Positions 14,329 through 22,279 of a stretch of 40,428 bases of DNA are shown piece by piece. Position 1 is the stretch's first letter. Each line of letters starts with the position of its first letter. The translations under genes and the position numbers were made by a program. The notes under the pieces were generated by a model that ran no database searches, was not told where the DNA came from, and worked only from the letters and a program-made list of their open reading frames with translations. The DNA is from an uncultured Mobiluncus sp. (GTDB lineage: Bacteria > Actinomycetota > Actinomycetes > Actinomycetales > Actinomycetaceae), in assembly GCF_943914685.1 (NCBI RefSeq), contig NZ_CALUCZ010000020.1, positions 1 to 40,428 of the forward strand, in the 5' to 3' direction.

Positions 14329-16906
14329 GTTGACCTCCCCTTCTGCGCTGCGAAAGGCATTTAGCCCCAGTCGGCTGGCTTTCTATGCCCTGGTGTTGTT
14401 GCTGCTCTACGCCGCAATCTTGCCGTTTTTTGCCGGCACGGATTTGCACGAGGCGGATCTGTCACAAGCACGGTTGGCGCCCAGTGCCACACATTGGTTC
14501 GGCACTGACTTGGCGGGGCATGATTTGTTGGTGCGCGTGGCTTTGGGGCTGCGGGTCAGCATTTTCGTGGCGGCAGTCTGTGCCGTGGTTTCCACAGTAA
14601 TTGGGGTACTCATCGGAGCCGTGGCAGCCTCCTGGGGTGGAAAAGTCGACTCGTTACTGATGCGTTTTACCGACACGATTAACGCGTTGCCACAACTGCT
14701 GCTGGGCATTGCGATTGTGGCGTTTTACCCCGGTTCTCTCGTGGCGATTATCGCTTCGATTGCCTTGGTGCACTGGTCGCCGGTAGCGCGTATTGTGCGT
14801 TCGATTGCACTATCCACACGTGAATTGGAATATGTGGAGGCCGCGTATCTGGCGGGCGCGAGCCACTGGCAAGTGGCGCGCAAACACCTGCTACCTTCGG
14901 TATTCGGTCAGATGAAAGTCAGTGTCGTGCTGCTGTTCCCTCACGCGATTTGGCACGAATCTACCCTGTCTTTCCTGGGTCTGGGAATTTCTCCCGACCA
15001 GCCTTCGCTGGGCACCCTGCTAGAGGTGGCGCGCACGGAAATCCTGATTGGCTGCTGGTGGGAACTGGTGTTTCCGGCAGGCGCCTTGGTTTCGTTGACC
15101 CTGCTCATTTTCGGATGGGCATCGGGTTTAGGCAAGGCTTCGCGCGGAGCAGCCGGAGAGGCAGATTCTGCACAGTCCGACACCTTGGTGGGGGATTTGA
15201 GTGTTGCCGCCAGTGGCGTTGCCCCGTGTGTGCATGAGGCTCCAGCCGGGGAACCAGACGAAAATACCGCCCCACCCGCCTTGGAATTCCGGGATTTGAG
15301 CGTGACGGTTCCCTGCTCTGGCTGGATTTCTGACCAGCGTCATGAAGCCCCGACTGACAGCACCGCCGCAACGCTAACATCGACAGCCAATTCCCCCACG
15401 GAACGCGACCTGGTTTTGGAAGACCACGTGAACCTGCAGGTCAGACCCGGCGAATTGCACGTGCTGCTGGGACAATCCGGAGCGGGGAAATCGATTCTGG
15501 CAAAAACCGCCACCGGGATGTTACCCGGAAAGATGCAGGTCAGCGGCCAAGTCAGCGTCAGCGGGATAACCCTGTATGGCAAAAACTGCCCCTGGCAGGC
15601 GGTTCGTGGGCGTCTCATCGCGGTCGCGTCCCAATCCAGCGCCACAGCTTTTGCACCGAACCGTACCATTGGCGACCAGCTGGAAGAATCCGTCAAGTTA
15701 CTCGGGCGCCGGGACAGGGCAGAGATGCTTTCCGGGGAGACCTCCGCAGGCCCCACGACCGTGACCGAATTGTGCGAAATGACGGGCTTTCCCACGGACT
15801 CCCTCGCGGCTTATCCGCACGAGTTGTCCGGCGGTATGTTGACCAGGGCAAACTTGGCGCTGGCTTTGGCGGGGAACCCCGCAGTTTTGATTGCAGATGA
15901 AGTCACCGCGGGATTGGACGAAACACGCCGCGACCAGATTTGGCAGCTGTTGCGAAAGTTAGCAGACCGGGGGCTGGCAGTGTTAACCATCACCCACGAT
16001 TTGGCGTTGTTGCTGGATTTTCCTCTGGCAGATCAGGTGACAGTTTTGGGTCACGGTCAGGTGTTGGAGCAAGGCACGGCAACGCAGGTGCTAGATACGC
16101 CACTGCATCCTTATACGCGGAAACTACTAGCAGCTTTGCCGCGCAACATGGCACGAAACGGGACCGATGCATCCGCGCCGCACCCCGCTTCTGACCACGA
16201 GAACCAACCTCGACTGACACCCGACGTAACCCACGAAACCGTATTGGAAGTGCGCGAACTTACCGTCGGATATCACGGAGTCCCGGTGGTGAAAGGCTTT
16301 AACCTCAGCCTGCACCGCGGAGAAACCGTGGGGTGGTTCGGAGACTCTGGTTGTGGCAAAACCACTACCGCCAGGGCGATTGCCGGACGGCTCACTCCCT
16401 TGACAGGCCAGATTCGCTGGTGTGAATCAGGGGAAACGGCCATACCTCCAGGCAACAGCCCCGCCACCAAACAGCGCCCACGTGCGGCAGTGCAACCTGG
16501 AGTGGCGATGCTGTTCCAGTCACCTCGGCGCTCCGTGAATCCGCGGTGGACGCTGGCACAAATCATTGAGGAACCGTTAATTTACGCGGATGTTCCGCCC
16601 GATGTGCGACGCAAGCAAAGCGCAAAAATCTGCGAGGAACTGGGAATTCCCTCTGAGTTCAGGCGGCGCTTCCCGGCGGAAGTCTCAGAGGGTCAACTGC
16701 AGCGCGTTGCCTTGGCCAGATGTTTATTGACCAATCCCACGGTGTTGATTTGTGACGAGGCCACTGCCATGCTGGACACTTTCAGTACCGCTAGCCTGGT
16801 GCGGGCGATTCAGAGACGCTCGGCACAGGGGCTCGCGGTTATAGCGATTAGCCACGACCGGGAACTTCTGGATTACTGGGCTGATTGCAGCCTTGACCTG
16901 GGCTAA
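14318..16906 (+). CDS. Fused ABC permease and two ATP-binding domains (DppC-DppD-DppF type)
   Basis: One uninterrupted 862-residue frame joins three subunits that are usually separate. Residues 1-275 are a NikC/DppC-type permease with the ATPase-contact loop EYVEAAYLAGAS at 171-182. Residues about 320-610 form the first ATPase: Walker A GQSGAGKS at 385-392, signature LSGGM at 503-507, Walker B VLIADE at 523-528 and switch His560. Residues about 640-862 form the second: Walker A GDSGCGKT at 675-682, Q-loop Gln734, degenerate signature SEGQ at 790-793, Walker B VLICDE at 809-814 and His846. A hydrophilic linker (about 276-320) separates permease and ATPase. With the single NikB-type permease this yields a complete importer from three genes. 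The chosen ATG at 14318 overlaps the upstream stop; an earlier in-frame ATG at 14282 lies well inside the preceding gene. Confidence 0.9.
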   Translation: MTLKLTSPSALRKAFSPSRLAFYALVLLLLYAAILPFFAGTDLHEADLSQARLAPSATHWFGTDLAGHDLLVRVALGLRVSIFVAAVCAVVSTVIGVLIGAVAASWGGKVDSLLMRFTDTINALPQLLLGIAIVAFYPGSLVAIIASIALVHWSPVARIVRSIALSTRELEYVEAAYLAGASHWQVARKHLLPSVFGQMKVSVVLLFPHAIWHESTLSFLGLGISPDQPSLGTLLEVARTEILIGCWWELVFPAGALVSLTLLIFGWASGLGKASRGAAGEADSAQSDTLVGDLSVAASGVAPCVHEAPAGEPDENTAPPALEFRDLSVTVPCSGWISDQRHEAPTDSTAATLTSTANSPTERDLVLEDHVNLQVRPGELHVLLGQSGAGKSILAKTATGMLPGKMQVSGQVSVSGITLYGKNCPWQAVRGRLIAVASQSSATAFAPNRTIGDQLEESVKLLGRRDRAEMLSGETSAGPTTVTELCEMTGFPTDSLAAYPHELSGGMLTRANLALALAGNPAVLIADEVTAGLDETRRDQIWQLLRKLADRGLAVLTITHDLALLLDFPLADQVTVLGHGQVLEQGTATQVLDTPLHPYTRKLLAALPRNMARNGTDASAPHPASDHENQPRLTPDVTHETVLEVRELTVGYHGVPVVKGFNLSLHRGETVGWFGDSGCGKTTTARAIAGRLTPLTGQIRWCESGETAIPPGNSPATKQRPRAAVQPGVAMLFQSPRRSVNPRWTLAQIIEEPLIYADVPPDVRRKQSAKICEELGIPSEFRRRFPAEVSEGQLQRVALARCLLTNPTVLICDEATAMLDTFSTASLVRAIQRRSAQGLAVIAISHDRELLDYWADCSLDLG

Positions 16907-17120
16907 TCTGCGCCCCGTTGCGACATTAATTCCCTGTTTCGCCACCTCCCGCAGCCCTGCAGCGTCGCGAAGCCACTCAAACACCGACCCGACGGCACGA
17001 ACTCTAAACACCTGTGGATACGCCCCAGAAAAATCCCCTTAATCACCGTCCAAATTCAGGGGTTCAGTACATTGACCTGCCAGATAAACCAGTTCCCTTT
17101 TCGACCTATAGGATAGAAAC

Positions 17121-17591
17121 ATGGAACAGAAACTCAGCGTGGGCGATGCGGCCCCGGACTTTACCATCGAAACCACTGAAGGAACTTTTTGCCTGGCCGA
17201 GGCTCTCAAGGACGCAAAAGCCGGGGTGGTCGTGTACTTTTACCCCCGCGCGATGACCCCGGGCTGTACCACGGAGGCTTGTGACTTCCGCGATTCCCTC
17301 AACTCCCTGAAATCCGCGGGATACACGGTCATCGGGATTAGCCCGGATAAAATGCCCGCCCTGGAAAAGTTCCGCGACAAACAGACCCTGAACTTCGCCT
17401 TGGGCTCCGACCCGGAGCATACAGTCCTGTCTGACTACGGCGTGTGGCAGGTGAAACCCCTGACGAAAAAGCTCGGGGTGGTGCGCTCCACGTTCGTGGT
17501 CAGCCCGGACGGCACGCTGATTTCCGCGAAATACAACGTGCGGGCGACCGGGCATGTCGCCCGCCTGCGCAAAGAACTCGGACTGGACTAA
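17121..17591 (+). CDS. bcp: Thiol peroxidase / peroxiredoxin, Bcp (PrxQ) type
   Basis: The 156-residue cytosolic protein begins LSVGDAAPDFTIETTEGTF and has the active-site segment YFYPRAMTPGCTTEACDFRD. The first Cys is the peroxidatic residue; the second, five residues later, is the resolving Cys typical of atypical 2-Cys Bcp/PrxQ enzymes. GISPDKMPALEKFRDKQTLNFALGSDPEH and RSTFVVSPDGTL are also family features. It reduces hydrogen peroxide and organic hydroperoxides using thioredoxin. AGGATAGAAAC precedes the ATG. It stands alone, convergent with the MFS gene whose stop is only one base away. The preceding 214 bases contain no recognisable gene. Confidence 0.95.
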   Translation: MEQKLSVGDAAPDFTIETTEGTFCLAEALKDAKAGVVVYFYPRAMTPGCTTEACDFRDSLNSLKSAGYTVIGISPDKMPALEKFRDKQTLNFALGSDPEHTVLSDYGVWQVKPLTKKLGVVRSTFVVSPDGTLISAKYNVRATGHVARLRKELGLD

Positions 17592-17592
17592 A

Positions 17593-19062
17593 TCACTGTT
17601 CGTCGAGGCCGCTATCAGGGTTCTCGCCGGTTTCGTCAGAAGGGTTGCCGCTGGGGTTTTCCGAAGTGTCCTCGGCCGGGTTTTCCCGAGGATTCTCGCT
17701 AGCGTCCTCGGTCGGATCCGATTCGGGACCGTAATAGCCGGGGTCTACGGGATAGACGGTCTGTAGCGGGCTCGGCCCGCAGTCGTAGTGGCGTTCCCGC
17801 GGGCCTTCCATCAGCAGGAACGGCCACCGGCGCTGCCAGGAAAACCGCAGCTGCCAAGCAAACAGCGCCCAGATAAACACCGCTATCGCCGCACCCATAC
17901 AGGCCAGCGCCCCCAAACCGATGCTCCAACGGGCTCCGAAAGTCTTTCCAACCCAGCCCACCAGCGGGGACCCGATGGGCGTGGCACCCAAGTTGAACAC
18001 GAAGTAAATCGAGAGGACCCGCCCTCGTAAGCTCTCAGGCGTAGACGTTTGAATCAGGGCGTTTGCCGCGGTCAACAGGGTAATCATGAAGAACCCGGCG
18101 GGTATGGACATGACCGCAAAAGCCCCATAGGTCGGGCACAGCGCCAAAAGCGCCTCGGCCAATCCAAAAAAGAACACCCCGGAAATGACCATCGCGAAAC
18201 GCGGGTGAGTGCGCCGCGCCGCCAGCAGCGCGCCCGAGAGAGAACCGACCGCCAGCATCGTCCCCAGCAAACCGTACTCGCCCGGCCCTTTGGCATACAC
18301 ATCGGTGGCCATGAAAGCCTGGGTCATCTGCAGGTTGAACCCGAAAGCACCGGTCAGGGTAATCAGGAAGATGATGGCTTTCAGGTCGGAGCGGGATTGC
18401 ACGTAGGCGAAACCCTCCCGAATCATGCCACGACGCCGCACCCCGCGCTTGACCACAAAGAAATTTTCCCTGCGCATCAGCGCCAGAGTCACTACCGGAA
18501 TCACGAAAATGACCGTGTTGATGACGAACACCCAGCCCGGTCCCAGCACCGCGATCAGCACCCCCGCCAGGGCGGGACCAATCAGGCGGGCGATGTTGAA
18601 AGCCATCGAGTTCAGCCCCACCGCGTTAGGCAGGCAGTCCGCCGGGACCAGTTCCGCGATGAAAGTTTGGCGCTGCGCAATCGCCAGGGCATCGAAAATG
18701 CCGGTCACGAACGCGATGAGGTAGATTTCAAACAGCTGAGCCGAACCGCTCAGCAGCAACACCCCCAGAATCAACCCCAGCAGGGCCACCCCGGATTGGG
18801 TAATCTGCAGCATCCGGCGCCGATCCATCCAATCCGCCAACGCCCCGCCAAAGAAACCGAAAATCAGCTGGGGCAGGAACTGCAGGGCGGTGGTCATCCC
18901 GACCGCGAACGCGTCGTTGTCGGTCAAAACGACCAGGACCACCCAAATCTGGGCGACACGCTGCATCCACATCGCGGTCGCCGCAAACAAATTCGAGACA
19001 AACCACAGCCGAAAATTCGCGAACCGCAGTGAATAGAAGGTTTTACTGGCCAAGCGGCTCAT
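17593..19062 (-). CDS. MFS exporter, EntS-like (MFS_3) type
   Basis: The 489-residue protein begins FYSLRFANFRLWFVSNLFAATAMWMQRVAQIWVVL, characteristic of the EntS/MFS_3 group of exporters. GGALADWMDRRRMLQIT is the A motif after helix 2, and GPALAGVLIAVLGPGWVFVIN covers helix 5-6. Twelve membrane segments are expected up to about residue 415. The tail is acidic and repetitive, with a recurring ENP/NP motif (SENPRENPAEDTSENP and onward), low in complexity and probably disordered on the cytoplasmic side. Relatives export siderophores, macrolides or other drugs; the substrate here is unknown. The gene lies downstream of topA on the same strand, 67 bases away, with an inverted repeat between them. 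Confidence 0.85.
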   Translation of the reverse strand: MSRLASKTFYSLRFANFRLWFVSNLFAATAMWMQRVAQIWVVLVVLTDNDAFAVGMTTALQFLPQLIFGFFGGALADWMDRRRMLQITQSGVALLGLILGVLLLSGSAQLFEIYLIAFVTGIFDALAIAQRQTFIAELVPADCLPNAVGLNSMAFNIARLIGPALAGVLIAVLGPGWVFVINTVIFVIPVVTLALMRRENFFVVKRGVRRRGMIREGFAYVQSRSDLKAIIFLITLTGAFGFNLQMTQAFMATDVYAKGPGEYGLLGTMLAVGSLSGALLAARRTHPRFAMVISGVFFFGLAEALLALCPTYGAFAVMSIPAGFFMITLLTAANALIQTSTPESLRGRVLSIYFVFNLGATPIGSPLVGWVGKTFGARWSIGLGALACMGAAIAVFIWALFAWQLRFSWQRRWPFLLMEGPRERHYDCGPSPLQTVYPVDPGYYGPESDPTEDASENPRENPAEDTSENPSGNPSDETGENPDSGLDEQ

Positions 19063-19093
19063 CTTCTTTCGATTCCACAGCTTCCCCTAGGCG

Positions 19094-19120
19094 TGGTCTC
19101 GCTGTTGGGGGTCGAGACCA
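19094..19120 (-). terminator. Inverted repeat between topA and the MFS gene
   Basis: TGGTCTCG pairs with CGAGACCA across an 11-base loop shortly after the topA stop. No T-run follows on the minus strand, so it may be a weak terminator or a binding site. Confidence 0.4.
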
Positions 19121-19129
19121 GGTTTTCGC

Positions 19130-21859
19130 TTACTTTTTCTTGGCCTTTGCAGTAGTTTTCTTCGCCGTAGTTTTGCGTGCCGGCGCTTTGCGTTTCTTAG
19201 TTGGCCCTTTGGCGCGTTTTATGGCCAAGAGTTCAAACGCGGAGCTTTCGGTCAGCGTGGCGGGGTCGGTGCCGCGCGGCACGGTCGCATTCGTGGTTCC
19301 GTCCGTCACATAAGGTCCGTAGCGGCCGTTCTTAAGGGTGACTTTCTGGCCCGTTTCGGGATCCTCGCCAAACTCCATCATCACCGTTTGCGACGTCGCC
19401 GCCCGCCCGCGAGTTTTCGGAGCCGCCAGCAACGCCAAAGCCTGTTCGGTCGTCAACGTGAACAGCTGTTCCTCGCTTTCCAGTGAACGCGTGTCAGTAC
19501 CGCGCTTGATGTACGGCCCGTACCGCCCGTTAGACGCCACAATGTCCACGCCTTCACTGTCCTGACCGACCGTGCGCGGCAGGCTCAACAGCTGCAGAGC
19601 TTCCTCCAGGGTAATCGTGTCCGGAGACTGAGTTTTCAGCAGAGAGGCCGTCCGATTCTTGGGTTTCTTTTTCGTGGTCTTCTTTGCTTTGGTTTCGCTA
19701 TCCGTCTCGGCTTTCGGTTCCGGGGCCAGTTCCTCCACGTAAGGACCAAACCTGCCGTTCTTGGCGACAATCTGAAGTCCGGTTTCGGGGTGTACCCCCA
19801 CCACCCGGTCGCCTTGGGCACCTTTTTCCAACAGTTCCCGGGCCATCTCCAGAGTCAGCTCATCGGGAGCCACTGTATCTGGAACCGAAGCGCGTTCCTC
19901 GCCGCGCTGCAGGTAGGGGCCGTAGCGTCCCACGCGCAGGGCGATTCCTTCACCCAGCTCCACTGTGTTCAGGGCGGCAGCATCAATATCTCCCAGCTCC
20001 GCCACCGCGCGCTGCAACCCTAATCCTTGCAGGTCAGAGCCCCGACCGTGACCGTACCAAAAGTCCTTTAACCACTGTGTGCGGTCGGCTTGCCCGGCCG
20101 CGATTTTATCCAAATCGGCTTCCATATCGGCCGTAAAGTCGTAGTCAATGAGCCCGGGCAGGTTTTCTTCCAGCAGTTTCACCACGGAAAACGCCAGCCA
20201 CGACGGCACTAATGCTTGCCCGCGGCGATACACATACTGCCGATCCACAATGGTGGAAATGGTCGAAGCGTAGGTGGAGGGTCGACCTATCTCGCGTTCT
20301 TCCATCGCTTTGACCAGCGACGCGTCAGTGTAGCGGGCGGGCGGGGTCGTGAAGTGCTGCCGCTCCTGCCCGGAGTCCAAGTGGTCAAGCTGCAGCCGAT
20401 CCGCGGCCTGCATACGCGGCAGCCTCGCCTCCCCGGTCTTGCCCCCACCGGAAGTCACCGCGGGCTCATCGCCCTCATCCCGGCCTTCCTCGTAAGCGGC
20501 GAGGAAACCGGGATTTTCAATCACTGTTCCGGATGCCCCGAACTCGGCTTGAACCGAGCCATCAGCAGGAACAGCCGCAATCTTCACCGACACGGTGGTG
20601 CCGGTGGCATCGTTCATCTGGCAAGCCAGGGTGCGCCGGAAGATGAGGTTGTACAGTTTCCATTCGCGCGCATTGAGTTTGCCTTCCAGGCTCGAGGGCA
20701 ACTGGAACTGTTCCCCAGCGGGGCGGATAGCTTCGTGAGCCTCCTGCGCTCCTTTCGTCTTTGTCTCATAGATGCGGGGTTTAGCCGGAACCGCGTCCTT
20801 GCCGAAGCGGCTCACCGCCAGGGACCGAGCCGCGGAAATAGCCTGTTCAGACAGGTTGACCGAGTCGGTACGCATATAGGTGATGTAGCCGTTTTCGTAC
20901 AGAGACTGGGCCACGCGCATCGTGTCTCGCGAGTTCAACCGTAGTTTTCGGGACGCTTCTTGCTGCAGGGAGGACGTCGTGAACGGGGCGGGGGGACGAC
21001 GCCGATACGGCTTAGAGTCCACGTCGTCGACCGACCAGGTCGCGCCTGTGCTGATGGCGTCAGCCAGCTTCCGTGCCGTGGCACCATCCAGCGCAAACAC
21101 CCCGGCCTTTTGTGCCGCGGACTTGAGCTTTCCGTGCTCGTCAAAGTCTTTGCCGGTCGCAATGCGTTTGCCATCTACCTCCCGCAAGGTGGCGGAGAAC
21201 TCGGTGCCGCCCGCCTCGGGAGTCAGCCAGGCCACCAGATCCCAGTATTCGGCAGAGGTAAAACTCATCCTGTCACGTTCCCGGTCGACGATCATCCGGG
21301 TCGCCACCGACTGCACCCGTCCTGCCGACAAGCCGGTACGAATCTTGCGCCACAGCAGGGGGGAGACTTCGTATCCGACCAGGCGGTCGAGGATACGGCG
21401 AGTCTCTTGGGCATTGACCAGGTCGGTGTCTAGCTCGCGGGGATGGTTCAGGGCGTGGTTGATAGCGTCCCTGGTAATCTCGTGAAATACCATGCGTTTC
21501 ACGGGGACTTTCGGTTTTAGCACTTCCAGCAAGTGCCAGGCAATAGCCTCCCCCTCGCGGTCCTCATCAGTGGCCAGCAGGAGTTCGTCAGCATCTTTCA
21601 GCCTGGCTTTCAGCTCGCTGACTTTCTTTTTCTTATCCCCGTCAACCACGTAATACGGCTCGAAGTCGTGATCCAAGTCAACCGCGAACTTCGCGTAGCC
21701 GGTCTTTTTCAACGCGGCGGGAAGATCAGAGGGCTGCGCGAGGTCACGAATGTGACCCACCGATGCCTCCACGTCGAAGTCGTCGCCAAGAAACCTCCCA
21801 ATGGTTCGGGCTTTCGCCGGGGACTCGACAATCACGAGTTTTTGGTTTGCTTCAGCCAC
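19130..21859 (-). CDS. topA: DNA topoisomerase I
   Basis: The 909-residue type IA topoisomerase relaxes negative supercoils. It starts with the Toprim domain (LVIVESPAKARTIGRFLG near the N-terminus, ATDEDREGEAIAWHLLEVLK with the metal-binding acidic residues). The catalytic tyrosine is in SLYENGYITYMRTDSVNLSE. The C-terminus lacks zinc fingers and instead carries four visible repeats (GRYGPYLQRG, GRFGPYVEE, GRYGPYIKRG, GRYGPYVTDG), followed by a Lys/Ala/Thr tail of about 25 residues. This is the actinobacterial arrangement, in which repeats and tail aid DNA binding and processive relaxation. The start is GTG at 21857-21859, preceded by AAGGAG. Length and domain order are normal for the group. 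Confidence 0.97.
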   Translation of the reverse strand: MAEANQKLVIVESPAKARTIGRFLGDDFDVEASVGHIRDLAQPSDLPAALKKTGYAKFAVDLDHDFEPYYVVDGDKKKKVSELKARLKDADELLLATDEDREGEAIAWHLLEVLKPKVPVKRMVFHEITRDAINHALNHPRELDTDLVNAQETRRILDRLVGYEVSPLLWRKIRTGLSAGRVQSVATRMIVDRERDRMSFTSAEYWDLVAWLTPEAGGTEFSATLREVDGKRIATGKDFDEHGKLKSAAQKAGVFALDGATARKLADAISTGATWSVDDVDSKPYRRRPPAPFTTSSLQQEASRKLRLNSRDTMRVAQSLYENGYITYMRTDSVNLSEQAISAARSLAVSRFGKDAVPAKPRIYETKTKGAQEAHEAIRPAGEQFQLPSSLEGKLNAREWKLYNLIFRRTLACQMNDATGTTVSVKIAAVPADGSVQAEFGASGTVIENPGFLAAYEEGRDEGDEPAVTSGGGKTGEARLPRMQAADRLQLDHLDSGQERQHFTTPPARYTDASLVKAMEEREIGRPSTYASTISTIVDRQYVYRRGQALVPSWLAFSVVKLLEENLPGLIDYDFTADMEADLDKIAAGQADRTQWLKDFWYGHGRGSDLQGLGLQRAVAELGDIDAAALNTVELGEGIALRVGRYGPYLQRGEERASVPDTVAPDELTLEMARELLEKGAQGDRVVGVHPETGLQIVAKNGRFGPYVEELAPEPKAETDSETKAKKTTKKKPKNRTASLLKTQSPDTITLEEALQLLSLPRTVGQDSEGVDIVASNGRYGPYIKRGTDTRSLESEEQLFTLTTEQALALLAAPKTRGRAATSQTVMMEFGEDPETGQKVTLKNGRYGPYVTDGTTNATVPRGTDPATLTESSAFELLAIKRAKGPTKKRKAPARKTTAKKTTAKAKKK

Positions 21860-22279
21860 TAAGTCTTACTCCTTTTAAATGCGCAAAAAATGAGTTTACC
21901 TTCTGAAAGATACCTCGAATTCCCCGATTGGGTAAAATTCAGGGGTTTTCCGGGGGGCTTTGTCACCATCGAAATTGTCAGGTCTAATCGCCCTTTCTAC
22001 TTGTGATTTCTATCACACAAGCCTCACCGGCACCACGCCCACACGACCTTTTGCACTCCCACTCAGCACAAAGACCAAGGGTAGACCCCGTGCCGGAGGA
22101 AAAGCGGACCCGACTCCCTTTCGCCGGTCTCGCCTGCAAGAAGTCGCGATATATAATTCTCATTCACGACTCATGAAGGTCGATACGATAAAAGAGGGAA
22201 AGTGCGCCCAAATCACCTGGTCTTTGTCAGATTGGAAGGAGGCCGGGGCGTTGCCGTTTTGCGAGGGGAGGGCTGAACG
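21860..22279. other. 420-base intergenic region between divergent topA and the CAP-domain gene
   Basis: No credible gene is seen; an open frame on the plus strand lacks a ribosome-binding site and has no recognisable motif. The region should hold both divergent promoters. The clearest element is TATAAT at 22152-22157. The left part is AT-richer, as expected for the topA promoter. Confidence 0.6.
22152..22157 (+). promoter_or_regulatory. Consensus -10 element upstream of the CAP-domain gene
   Basis: A perfect TATAAT lies in an AT-rich patch about 120 bases before the ATG at 22280. No good -35 is seen 16-18 bases upstream, so an activator or a different sigma factor may be involved. Confidence 0.45.

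Noticed and set aside
18049..19032. Plus-strand open frame of 327 codons opposite the EntS-like MFS gene
   Set aside because: Gln/His/Arg-rich translation typical of an antisense shadow; no ribosome-binding site or domain.
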